Origin: JACCXM01 sp046328335
GTDB lineage: Bacteria; Chloroflexota; Chloroflexia; Thermomicrobiales; UBA6265
Length of the DNA: 64,000 nt
NCBI GenBank assembly: GCA_046328335.1
Contig: JAXLWU010000005.1
Location: 62,001 to 126,000 of the forward strand
Direction of reading: 5' to 3'
Made by a program: the position numbers and the translations under genes. The notes under the pieces are model-generated. The model searched no databases. It worked only from the letters and a program-made list of their open reading frames with translations, and was not told the DNA's origin. This document shows, in pieces, positions 1 through 9,021 of the stretch (within the stretch, counting starts at the first letter, position 1; each line of letters begins with the position of its first letter).

Positions 1-13
1 TCCCTAACAGGCT

Positions 14-3000
14 CTAATCGAGATCGTCTCTGTTCAGGGCGCGCCGCCCTGCTCTATTTGCTGGACCACGGGCGTCCTGGCCGCGTCCCTTTCTTCCATT
101 ACTGCGGGAGCGATCGCGACCCCGCTGCTGCTGCCGCTTTCGGACGTGATCCTGTTTCCCCTCGCTCGCCCGATGCTCAAGGATTGCTCGGTTTTGCTCC
201 GAGAATGCACTGCTTCGTGCCCCCTGTAGCGCAGAGCGTCCCATACTGACCGGCGCGAACTTCACGATCCGGCTATTACCCCAATCCACCACATACACGT
301 TTCCGCCACGATCGACGGCAACCGCGTTCGGCAGAAAGAGTTCTCCATCACGGGTGCCGAATGAGCCGAAGGTGGTGAGCACAGAGCCGTTTGTATCTAG
401 CTGAACAATCTGGTCCGTAACCCAACCGGGGACGTAGACATTTCCAGCGCTGTCGGCAGCGATTCCATCCGGCTCGTCGAACTCCCCGAGCGTGGCGAGG
501 AAGGCGCCGGTGCTGTCAAATTTCTGGATACGATTATTGTCCCGGTCACTGACATAGACATTGCCATCGTCGTCCACGGCAACAGCATCGGGTTGATCAA
601 ACTCACCGTCGCCGTGACCGAAAGATCCCCACGACGTGATGAAATCACCCGTCTGGGTGAACACCTGAACGCTGTCATGGTTCCTATTGGCTACGTAGAC
701 ACTACCATCGGGACCAATGGCAATCCCGTCAAAACCCGAAAATTCGCTATCAGGCGTACCCCACGTTCCGAGAAACCTCCCATCGCCGTCAAACCGCTGG
801 ATACGATCGCGGTCTGAGACATAGACGTTGTTACCGGCCCTGTCAACGGCGATTCCGTCCGGGAAGTTGAACTCGCCGTCGTTGCCACCGTACGAACCCC
901 AACCCGTCAGGTAATTGCCATCAGCGTCGAACTTCTGAATGCGGTGGTTGCCCGTATCGGTCACGAAGACGTGTCCGGCGCCGTCAGCCGTGATGGCTTC
1001 TGGCTCTGTAAATTCCCCGTCGCCGATAACTGGTACACCCCAACTCGTCAGGAAGTTGCCGGCACCATCGAACTTCTGCAAGCGGTTACCGAGGCGCTCG
1101 ACGACGTAGACGTTGCCGTCTTGATCGACGGCGATGCCTAGGGGAAAGTCGAACTGGCCATCGCCGCTGCCAGGAGAACCCCATTTCGTGAGAAACACGC
1201 CCTCGCTGTCAAATCTCTGCACCCGTTCGTTGAACCGGTCGGTCACGTAGACGCTATCGTCAGGACCGATCGCGATGCCGACTGGCAAATCGAACTGACC
1301 TTCCTCGCTCCCGTATGATCCCCATGTCGTGAGAAACGCACCGCCGCTGTCAAACTTCTGGATGCGATCGTTGTGCTCGTCCACGACGTAGACGTTGCCA
1401 GTGCTGTCTGTCGCGATCCCTGACGGATCCCTGAATTGACCGTTGTCGCTCCCGGAGGTTCCCCAAGCGGTGAGGAAGCCGCCATCGGCATTGAATTTCT
1501 GCACACGGTCATTGAACGTATCGGCAACATAGACGCTGCCGTCGGGCCCCACGGCAACGCCATCGGGAAAGCTGAACTCGCTGTTGCCGTCGCCATAAGT
1601 GCCCCAGGTTAGGAGGAAATTCCCATCAGCGTCGAACTTCTGGATGCGGCTGCTCTCATCAGGATCGACGACGTAGACGCTGCCGTCCGGGGCCGTGGCA
1701 ACACCCGCAGGCCGATAAAACTTTCCGGGTTCTTCCCCGAAGCCGCCCCATTTGCCAAGGTAATCGCCATCGCTGCTGAACCGCTGAACGCGATCGTTCT
1801 CCTCATCGGTGACGTAGATGCTCCCATCGGGACCGACGGCGACCCCATGAGGGCGGTCGAATTCGCCATCTCCACCCGTCGCTTTCGTGCCCCATTTCGT
1901 GACGAACACGAAACCGGGGCACGGCTCGCAATCGACTGACTGATTGCAGTTGTTCTGAACTGTCCCGCACTGCCCTTGGCATGTGCTCTCGTGAGGCTCA
2001 GGCGAGCAGCAGACATTGGCCCCGTCACAGACCTGAGCCGCGTCGCAGCAGATGTCGTTACAGGTTTCGTGGCTGCAGGTGCAGGTGCCCGCCGCGCTGC
2101 ACGTCCGATTCCCCCCACATGTGCCACAGCTCCCCCCGCAGCCATCGTCGCCACAAACCTTGCCGTCGCAGTCCGGCGTGCAGACGCAGTGCCCCCGCGC
2201 GGTACAGGTGTCATTGCCCGTGCACGCGCCGCAGCTGCCACCGCAGCGATCGTCGCCACAGGCCTTGCCGGTGCAGTCTGGCAGGCAGACGCACTGGCCT
2301 TGCTCGTCGCAGGTGTCGTTGCCGGCACAACTCCCGCAGCTGCCCCCGCAGCCGTCCGCGCCGCATTCTTTGCCCCCGCAGTCCGGGTTACAGACACACC
2401 GCCCCTGGTTGGTGCAGGTGTCATTGCCCGTACACGCGCCGCAGCTGCCGCCGCAGCCGTCGCCGCCGCACTCACGGTTTTGACAGTCCGGGGCGCAGAC
2501 GCATTGCCCCTGGCTGGTGCACGTCTTGTTGCCGGAGCAGGTGCCACAGCTCTCCCCACAGCCGTCCGGACCGCATTCTTTGCCATCACAGGTGGGAGTG
2601 CAGACGCACTGGCCCTGCGAGGTGCAGGTGGCACTGCCGGAACAGGTGCCACACGTGCCGCCGCAGCCGTCGTCCCCGCACGCCCGGCCCCGGCAATCGG
2701 GATCGCAGACGCACTGCCCTTGCGGGGTGCACGTCTTGCCGTTGTCGCATCCCGGTTCGCATTGGGCGCCGCAGCCGTCCGGACCGCAGGCCTTGCCGGC
2801 ACAGTCCGGTTCGCACTCAGGGTCCCTGCACTCGCCAGCGGCGCAGCGCTGCCCGGTCGCACACGGGCGCCCGCATTGCCCGCAGTGCGACAGACTCGTC
2901 TGCAGGTCGACGCACTGCTTGCCGCAGCGCTTCTTGCCACCCTTGCACTTTTTCTTTTTCTTGGCGTCGACCTCGCCGTGCGACGTCAGGGCGACGCCGA

Positions 3001-3097
3001 GGAGTCCCAGGAGACCCATCCCTCCGCGGTGCAAACGGCGGCGGGTGAGTCGCTCGCCCAGCGCCAGCGTCCAGCGATCGAATGCACTGTCGTCCAC
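14..3097 (-). CDS. Secreted Cys-rich repeat and NHL-repeat protein
   Basis: About 1027 aa, predicted to be exported. The N-terminus has a Phe-Asp motif, a TRRR cluster and a hydrophobic stretch (about residues 27-41), then a Lys run. Next come seven tandem units of about 35 residues built on the pattern CxPDCxGKxCGxDGCGGSCGxC (about 95-340), a short Cys-rich linker, and 12 NHL repeats (about 405-950, recurring PDGVAVGPDGSVYV), which should form beta-propellers. The GTG at 3097 is chosen because a GGGGG-type ribosome site lies a few bases upstream; a longer reading to 3178 has no such site. The last 76 residues after the final NHL blade are very rich in Arg, Lys and Gln and unlike the rest, so they may come from a frameshift or read-through. 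NHL domains usually bind proteins or ligands; the actual ligand is unknown. Confidence 0.85.
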   Translation of the reverse strand: MDDSAFDRWTLALGERLTRRRLHRGGMGLLGLLGVALTSHGEVDAKKKKKCKGGKKRCGKQCVDLQTSLSHCGQCGRPCATGQRCAAGECRDPECEPDCAGKACGPDGCGAQCEPGCDNGKTCTPQGQCVCDPDCRGRACGDDGCGGTCGTCSGSATCTSQGQCVCTPTCDGKECGPDGCGESCGTCSGNKTCTSQGQCVCAPDCQNRECGGDGCGGSCGACTGNDTCTNQGRCVCNPDCGGKECGADGCGGSCGSCAGNDTCDEQGQCVCLPDCTGKACGDDRCGGSCGACTGNDTCTARGHCVCTPDCDGKVCGDDGCGGSCGTCGGNRTCSAAGTCTCSHETCNDICCDAAQVCDGANVCCSPEPHESTCQGQCGTVQNNCNQSVDCEPCPGFVFVTKWGTKATGGDGEFDRPHGVAVGPDGSIYVTDEENDRVQRFSSDGDYLGKWGGFGEEPGKFYRPAGVATAPDGSVYVVDPDESSRIQKFDADGNFLLTWGTYGDGNSEFSFPDGVAVGPDGSVYVADTFNDRVQKFNADGGFLTAWGTSGSDNGQFRDPSGIATDSTGNVYVVDEHNDRIQKFDSGGAFLTTWGSYGSEEGQFDLPVGIAIGPDDSVYVTDRFNERVQRFDSEGVFLTKWGSPGSGDGQFDFPLGIAVDQDGNVYVVERLGNRLQKFDGAGNFLTSWGVPVIGDGEFTEPEAITADGAGHVFVTDTGNHRIQKFDADGNYLTGWGSYGGNDGEFNFPDGIAVDRAGNNVYVSDRDRIQRFDGDGRFLGTWGTPDSEFSGFDGIAIGPDGSVYVANRNHDSVQVFTQTGDFITSWGSFGHGDGEFDQPDAVAVDDDGNVYVSDRDNNRIQKFDSTGAFLATLGEFDEPDGIAADSAGNVYVPGWVTDQIVQLDTNGSVLTTFGSFGTRDGELFLPNAVAVDRGGNVYVVDWGNSRIVKFAPVSMGRSALQGARSSAFSEQNRAILEHRASEGKQDHVRKRQQQRGRDRSRSNGRKGRGQDARGPANRAGRRALNRDDLD

Positions 3098-3114
3098 GAC
3101 GGATCCCCCTAGTG

Positions 3115-3629
3115 TCACGCCTTCCTGCCCCGAGCACCCGAAATAAGGCCACGACTGGCTATTGACAGCACCGCACACAGGCCTTCTCTGTCACTGTCAT
3201 ACGACGCAGAGACCATGGCGTCGGCGGTCACCGCCACATCCCATGGTGTTGGTGGAATTCCACTGCTCCCTGGCCCGCCAATGGACCACTCGGCGGGGTA
3301 GGTCTCTCCAGCAGCGAAGTTACCCTCGGCATCGAACTTCTGGATGCGGTGATTGAACATGGCGGCGACATAGATGCTTCTCTCTTGGGTCACCGCCAGG
3401 TCATGTGGTTCGTTGAACTTGCCCGTTGCCACTGCCAGGGCTGCCCCAGGCAGCGCGCACACAGGATCCTGACGCCGGGGCTTCTTCTTGCGCTTGGTCA
3501 AGGTCTCGTCGTCCTCGGTGGGGCTACGGCCACGATCGCATTGGCCGGCAGACGGGCGACGAGGAATCGCCAGGAGTGGGGAACGAGCTCGAGGGATTCT
3601 GCTAACGTGTCGAATCGAAACGCATTCAT
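3115..3629 (-). pseudogene. Broken NHL-repeat secreted protein
   Basis: Remnant of a relative of the downstream NHL protein. An ATG at 3629 opens a leader of the same type (MNAFRFDTLAESLE, then LVARLPANAIVAVAPPRTT), but this frame stops at a TGA after about 45 codons. A neighbouring frame then continues with the Lys-rich post-leader segment (TKRKKKPRRQDP), one NHL-like blade (KFNEPHDLAV, NHRIQKFDAEGNF) and part of a second (TPWDVAVTADAMV) before decaying. The twin arginine of the leader is also degenerate (HSWRF). One frameshift in the leader region plus early loss of the propeller makes function unlikely. A sequencing error could explain the frameshift but not the missing blades. Confidence 0.6.
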
Positions 3630-4055
3630 CGTCGGACCTTCTGGGGACCTGAGCGCGGCGTCGCGTTCGCCAGGAACGCATGGATTCAGGGTCTTGACTC
3701 TTTTTTCCCAAGACGGCGGCCAAGACTCTCACTCCTCTTCCCCAGCGTGCCTAGTTCATCGATCTGGTTGATCATGGTCTTGTCCCAGCCGAGCCGGGTG
3801 ATGCCCGCTCACATGCCGGAGCCGGCCCGCATCGTCTTCCTGTATCCCCGCTCAGGAGCGGCGGTCGATGCTCACGAATTCGCGGCCAAGGCCACACCAC
3901 CGAGCACGGATCAGTCCGAGGACTACCAGTACCGTCATCGTAGGGAACAAGAAACCGGCGTCAGTAATGCCAATACGTGCGCTATAATTCGTCAACCGAA
4001 CGCATCGCACTCATCGCGGGGGCCGCCTCCGGAACCGGTGTGCGAGGAGCAAATC
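3630..4055. other. Intergenic region with a promoter
   Basis: Divergent gap between the broken NHL gene and the broken STAND regulator. I see no convincing gene. It carries a perfect TATAAT near its right end. Confidence 0.5.
3983..3988 (+). promoter_or_regulatory. -10 box upstream of STAND regulator remnant
   Basis: TATAAT matches the sigma-70 -10 consensus exactly and lies about 68 bases before the ATG at 4056, which has a GAGGAG ribosome site. No good -35 hexamer is visible at 16-18 bases upstream, so strength is uncertain. Confidence 0.45.
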
Positions 4056-6468
4056 ATGGGTCTGCCGGCCGCGCCGCGTGATGGCACGGAAACGCTCGGC
4101 AACGGGTGCGCCGCTTGCGCTCAACCCAGGGGCTGACCCAGGTCACGGCCACCAGGACCAAGGTTTCGCAGCCCCGCATTTCCCAGATCGAGCGAGACCT
4201 CGATCCTGGTCCGCTCCCGCCGCGGACGCTCCGCGATATCGCCGATGCCCTGGGCGTCACGCCGGATACTTCATCACCGACGATCCCCGCTACGATGCGG
4301 TCGATCTCGACGAGGCGGCCGCCGGACTGCCTCCTCGCCTCAGTACGACCATCCCCTTCGTCGGCCGCGTCGCCGAAATCGCGGCGGTTGTCGCGGCGCT
4401 GGGCCGTGAGGATGTCCGCCTCGCTCTCCTTGATCGGGCCGGCGGGGTCGGCAAGACCCAGCTCGCCCTGCATGCGGTCGCGGCGCTGCATGACGTCCTT
4501 CCGGATCAGGCGATCGTCCCCCTCGCGAGTTGCCGAGACACCGCCAGCATGCTCGCCACCATCGCGCGCACGATCGGCCTGCGCGAGCGGGACGCGCAAC
4601 CATTGCGGCAACGGCTCATTACGGCGCTGCGTGAGCGCCGCATGCTGCTTCTGCTCGACAATGTCGAGCAGGCGCTGCCCGCGGCCGCGGCTCGGTGACG
4701 GACCTGCTGTCCGGCCTGCCCGCGATTGACGCTGCTCGTCACCAGCCGGGCGCCCCTCGCCATCCGGGCCGAGCAGATCTCCACGGTGCGCCCCTTGCCC
4801 CTGCCCGATGCGGGCGCCACGGTCACGCTCGCCACCGCCGGCGGCTCCCCGGCGGTGCAGCTGTTCGTGGTGCGAACACGCAGTGCCGTGCCGGGATTCA
4901 CCCTGTCCGAATCGAATGCCGCCAAGGTCGTCTCTATCTGCCGGCGGTTGGACGGCATGCCGTTGGCAATCGAACTGGCCGCGCCACGGGCCAGGGTCAT
5001 GACCCTCGATCAACTCCTGCAGCAACTCGATCGCCGGTTGCCCTTGCTCACCTCCGGTTCGCGCGATCTTCCCAGTCGACAGCAATCGCTTCGCGCCAAT
5101 ATCGCCTGGAGTGTCGATCTTCTGACGCGCGAGCAACAGACGCTCTTCCGGCGTCTGGCGGTCTTTGCCGAGAGTTTCACGCTGGAGGCGGCCGTCGCCG
5201 TGATGGGGGACGCCATGGCCGGAGCCGCGCCATCGCCACCAATCCCGGTCTGGTCATCAGCAGCGGTCGCGAACGGCATTGCCCAGTTGCTGGATCAGAG
5301 TCTGCTGACCCGGACCGAGCAACCAGACGGCACGCCTCGCTTCGGGATGCTGGAAACGATTCACGAGTATGCCGATGAGCAATTGGAGGCCAGCGGTGAA
5401 ACGCGGGAGTTTCGGCACCGGCATCTGGCCTGGTCTCTCTCGCTGGCGGAAGAAGCGGCACCGCGGCTATTCACCGTTGACGACGACGTGTGGTTGCAGC
5501 GGCTGCAAGACGAGGACGGCAATCTGCGAGCCGCCCTTGATTGGGCACTTGGCCCGGGCGACGGCCCAGACGTCGAACTCGGTCTGCGTCTCTGTGGCGC
5601 ATTGTCAGATTATTGGTTCCTCACGGCCCGGCTGAGTGAAGGCCGCGCCTGGCTGATCCGGGCAATCACGCGCAGCGCTGACCAGACGCCATCGCCTGGC
5701 CGGGCGCGCAGCCTGATCGGCGCCTGTCAGATCGAGCAGACGCGCGCGGCCATCGCTCCCGCGCTGATGTACGGCGAACTGGGCCTGGCCGCCGCGGAGG
5801 CGCTCGGGGACCGCCCCGGCGTCGGGCGCGCTCTGCTCTTCCTCGGCAATCTCGCCATGATGCAACAGCGCTTCCCTGAGGCGCAGGCCTGGCACGAGCA
5901 GGCGCTGGTCTGCTTTCAGCAGGTGGGGGACCAATCCTGGGTCGCCCTGGCGCTTCTCAATCTGGGTCTCGATGATTACTATCTCGGCGACCTCGATCGC
6001 GCCGCAGTTCGCGCTGAGGAGGGGCTCGCCCTCGCTCGCACGACCGGAAATCGCTGGGATACGCTCAATGGTCTGTACGTCCTGGGGTTGGTGGCACGGG
6101 CCCGCGGCGATTTCGCGGCAGCCAATGCGCTGTTTGGCGAGCGCATCCACCTCAGTTGGCAGTTCGGCAGCCAGCGCGACATTGCGGACTCCTTGAGTGG
6201 CTTTGGCGCCGTGGCGGTGGCCGCGGGTGATCGTGAACGAGGCGCGCGTTTTCTCGGCGCGGCGGAGGCGCTGTACCGGCGTCTGGAAATCAGCGTCCCC
6301 CCCCCACTTTGGCCCGATTGGTTTGCGCTGACCGACGCCGCCCGGCACGATGTTTCCTCCGCCGATGCGTCGCCATGCTGGGCATCGTCTACGATCGAGC
6401 AGGCGGTACGTGAAGCGCTCGGTTCGCTCCCGGGATCGGCGCCATTCTTGCCCCCGGCGGTTCCCTGA
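4056..6468 (+). pseudogene. Frameshifted STAND regulator (XRE-ATPase-TPR)
   Basis: Relative of the intact regulator at 9818. The ATG at 4056 follows GAGGAG by six bases. The reading frame must change about four times to follow the homology: near 4100 (before the HTH segment RRLRSTQGLTQ), near 4265 (after IADALGVTP), near 4690 and near 4720. Between these points lie an XRE-type HTH, IPFVGR, a P-loop in which the usual GPGGVGKT reads RAGGVGKTQ, the Walker B segment LLLLDNVEQ, TSRAPLAIRAEQ and a C-terminal TPR-like region (open from 4726 to 6468). The last two shifts nearly cancel. The long open 3' part suggests recent inactivation, or errors in the assembly. If functional it would be an ATP-dependent transcription regulator. 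Its end overlaps the convergent GNAT gene by about 80 bases. Confidence 0.7.
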
Positions 6469-7240
6469 ACGTGGTCGTGGCGAAGTGGAACGCAAAGCCG
6501 AGCCGCGCATAGAGTCTGGCGGCGTCACTGCCTGGCACGACCGCGCCACATACAACACGGTTCTTCCGTGCTCGCGCGTCCGCGATCATGCGCGCCAGGA
6601 GACTGGTCCCAACGCCATGACCGCGCGCATCGGGATGTGTCGCCAAGCAGGCCATCGTGGCCATGTGATTCGGAAGATGGATGCATCGGGCGGCGCCGAC
6701 CACCCGGCCAGCGAGACTCGCCAGATAGAAGAGATGGCGCTGATCCGCCAGATGGCGCCGCGCGAGCAGACGATCCCACTCCTGTTGCGCGAGTGGAATC
6801 GCGAAACCGATGACCTGAATGGCGGAGAACTGGTCTGCATCCGCCCTCGAGGTCACCCGCGCGATGTCCACCAGTGGGTTGGCTCGCACCTGCAGCGAAC
6901 GGGGGACTGAAAAATAGATCGCGCGTTCATCGGCGACGAATCCGCCCCGCGCCAGGCGCCGTGTCCAATCAGCCGGCGCCGAGAGTGGGCTGAGACGAAT
7001 GCGCGCAATCCGTCCTCGCGCGTGAAAGGCGTCGCCAATCGCCAGGAGCGTGGCGTCGCTGTCCGCGGCTGGCGTCCGGTAGATGAGGGCCACGTCGAAT
7101 TCGGTGGCCTCCTCATGCTCGGCGAAGAAGAGCGAGACGCCTGGCAACTCCGCCCGTTCCGCAAAATACGCCAGATTGGCTTCGTCGGCTCGGAGCATCT
7201 GTTCCCAGCACCGCTCTTGCCGCGTCATCGCGGCCGTCAT
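6389..7240 (-). CDS. GNAT-family N-acetyltransferase (operon gene 4)
   Basis: 283 aa. The C-terminal half (about 125-260) is a GNAT domain with the acyl-CoA pyrophosphate loop RGHGVG at 206-211 and a final YARLGF strand. The N-terminal half (about 15-115) looks like a divergent GNAT-like or accessory domain. The ATG at 7240 overlaps the stop of the preceding gene by four bases (ATGA), which fixes the start and implies translational coupling. It is the last gene of an operon that starts with arginine decarboxylase, so I infer that it acylates an amine made by that pathway, possibly the primary amine of an agmatine derivative. Substrate specificity cannot be read from the sequence. Confidence 0.85.
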   Translation of the reverse strand: MTAAMTRQERCWEQMLRADEANLAYFAERAELPGVSLFFAEHEEATEFDVALIYRTPAADSDATLLAIGDAFHARGRIARIRLSPLSAPADWTRRLARGGFVADERAIYFSVPRSLQVRANPLVDIARVTSRADADQFSAIQVIGFAIPLAQQEWDRLLARRHLADQRHLFYLASLAGRVVGAARCIHLPNHMATMACLATHPDARGHGVGTSLLARMIADARARKNRVVCGAVVPGSDAARLYARLGFAFHFATTTFREPPGARMAPIPGANRALHVPPARS

Positions 7241-8166
7241 TGCTGCGCCTCCGGGTCGGCGATGGTGTATTTGCGCAAGAACGCGCGGGGCCGCAGCGAC
7301 AGTTTGTGCGCGCGTAATCCGGGAATACCCAAATCCTGTTCGGCATTGAAGAGGCTGCACCCCTCTTCCTGGAGACACTGGCCCACGGCGTGCGCCTGCC
7401 ACGATGTGAGCCCCTTGTAGGCGCGATCGGCCTTCTGAAAGTGCCCAACCGCGTATTGACCTCCCGCGAGCGCTTCCCAGATCGTGAACCCGGCCAGGCG
7501 GTCTCCCGCGAAGGCGCCGCCAGCGCCCACCCGCTCATTCCGCGGCATGGCAAACAGACGCTGCAGCGCGACGTATTCAGGGTGATCCAGCCGCCCCGCG
7601 TCCACCGCGGTCTGGTGTTCCCAGCGAGCGAAGACCTCATTCATCGCCATCTGGCAGGCGGGATCTGTCGCATCCAGGAGATTCCAGGCGATCTCGGCCC
7701 GCGCGCGGCAGCATTTGATCATCTTGCGGTGCGTCCGAAATCGCGGCAGGGGCAACGCGGCCCAATCACGCATCTCGTAGACGTAGTCGAAATTGTCCCG
7801 ATCCGCCGCAACCGAGAAGTGGCGATGCAGGCGCGCGTCGGCGACGATCACCTCTTCCGGAATCAATCGCAGTTGCGGCAGCAATCCTGTCTCGCGCGCA
7901 TGAGCCAGCAGGGTGGCGCTGGCCGCGACGACATCATCTTGACCAATGAAGGCGTAGTAGTGGTTTTCGCTCGTGTAGTCCTTGAGACGAAACACGAGGT
8001 TGGCGCCGAGCATGGCAACAGCGCACCGATCGTCCGTATTCCAGGCCCAGAGACCGCTGAAAATGAAGTCCGAATAGGGCGGAAACCGCGATGTGATGGC
8101 CTCGATCGCGCTCCGATGCGCGAGGGAAAGAGGGCAGAATGCGGGAAATGCCGAGATGCCGTCCAT
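7237..8166 (-). CDS. DUF2156 (GNAT-fold) protein (operon gene 3)
   Basis: 309 aa. Resembles the DUF2156 family, related to the C-terminal catalytic domain of phosphatidylglycerol lysyltransferases: FPPYSDFIFSGLWAW near residues 29-43, a central Arg/Lys-rich helix (RTHRKMIKCC), and a C-terminal half with FTIWEAL, YAVGHFQKAD and LFNAEQDLGIPGLRAHK. Known members have a double GNAT fold and move an acyl or aminoacyl group from CoA or tRNA to an acceptor. A GGGAGGG ribosome site lies eight bases before the ATG. Only three bases separate it from the methyltransferase gene upstream, and it overlaps the next gene by four. The position between an agmatine-forming enzyme and a GNAT suggests a conjugation step on the same small molecule. 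Confidence 0.8.
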   Translation of the reverse strand: MDGISAFPAFCPLSLAHRSAIEAITSRFPPYSDFIFSGLWAWNTDDRCAVAMLGANLVFRLKDYTSENHYYAFIGQDDVVAASATLLAHARETGLLPQLRLIPEEVIVADARLHRHFSVAADRDNFDYVYEMRDWAALPLPRFRTHRKMIKCCRARAEIAWNLLDATDPACQMAMNEVFARWEHQTAVDAGRLDHPEYVALQRLFAMPRNERVGAGGAFAGDRLAGFTIWEALAGGQYAVGHFQKADRAYKGLTSWQAHAVGQCLQEEGCSLFNAEQDLGIPGLRAHKLSLRPRAFLRKYTIADPEAQQ

Positions 8167-8169
8167 CGC

Positions 8170-9021
8170 TCAGCCCTCCCGCCGACAGGAAAAGGTCGAG
8201 AGCCCACCGCCCATCACGTACGAAACCCGGCACGACAGCCGGTCACCGGTCCGGAGCGGGATTGGTTCGGGCAGCCGCAGGATCTTGTCGCCGTTCAGCG
8301 CGTTGGAGGAGCCCAAGCGCAGGCCCGGCGCGAGCTGGGTAACGCCAGAAAGCCGGACCCCGTTGGCCGTGCCATCGGCGATGGCCAGCAAATCGACGAT
8401 CTGCTCGACCGCTGGCGTGACGCGTTGGCAGAGATGGACATCGGCCACCAGCTCGCGCCTGGTCACCGGCCGGACCGCGGTGGGATGCCATCCCGGTTCG
8501 GAGGCGTAGTGGGGCCATTCATGGAACGGAGCGGCGATGCGGAAGCCATAGAACGCGTCGTCGACGGCGACCAACTCGACGGACGTCAGGTACCGCTCGG
8601 GAATGAGGCGGGTGTGCTCCCCGATGACGCCGCGCTCACGCAAACCGTTCATCACCGGGACCTGCAATTCATCGATGAGCCCCGTCTCGATGAGCTCGCC
8701 GATGACCACGTCGACGGCCTGTGGCAAGTCGGCGGTGGCGACATCGCCAGCGACGACGACGATGCGCTCGTCGAGCTCATTCAGCGCGACACTCAGCCGG
8801 AGCCGCGATGCCATCAATGCGTCGATTTCGACGGCATAGACCGTTGCCGCGCCGGCCTGCGTGGCGAAGAACGAGAGAATGCCGGTTCCCGACCCGGCAT
8901 CAACGACGATGTCGCCGGGCCGCACCACGCGCCGGATCGCGCGCTGAAACGCCAGGACTCGCTCGACATCTTTCAGACAGGCATAGGGCAAATCGGAGGA
9001 TGACCAGATCGCGGCGGTCAT
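8170..9021 (-). CDS. PRMT-like SAM methyltransferase (operon gene 2)
   Basis: 283 aa, class I SAM-dependent methyltransferase most like protein arginine methyltransferases. It has the N-terminal LKDVER (the LKDxxR of PRMTs, residues 16-21), motif I DAGSGTGILSFFA (41-53), VYAVE with the ribose-binding acid at E65, and GELIETGLIDE (108-118). In this last motif E109 and E118 have the same spacing as the PRMT double-Glu loop that holds the guanidinium group. A beta-rich C-terminal half follows, but I cannot find the THW loop. The ATG at 9021 overlaps the decarboxylase stop by four bases. Because the upstream gene makes agmatine, a free guanidino compound, I infer that the substrate could be agmatine or a derivative rather than protein. 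Confidence 0.85.
   Translation of the reverse strand: MTAAIWSSSDLPYACLKDVERVLAFQRAIRRVVRPGDIVVDAGSGTGILSFFATQAGAATVYAVEIDALMASRLRLSVALNELDERIVVVAGDVATADLPQAVDVVIGELIETGLIDELQVPVMNGLRERGVIGEHTRLIPERYLTSVELVAVDDAFYGFRIAAPFHEWPHYASEPGWHPTAVRPVTRRELVADVHLCQRVTPAVEQIVDLLAIADGTANGVRLSGVTQLAPGLRLGSSNALNGDKILRLPEPIPLRTGDRLSCRVSYVMGGGLSTFSCRREG

Noticed and set aside
1976..3112. Long plus-strand open frames rich in Ala, Pro and Arg
   Set aside because: Antisense of the repeated Cys-rich part of the NHL gene; their repeats only mirror that gene.
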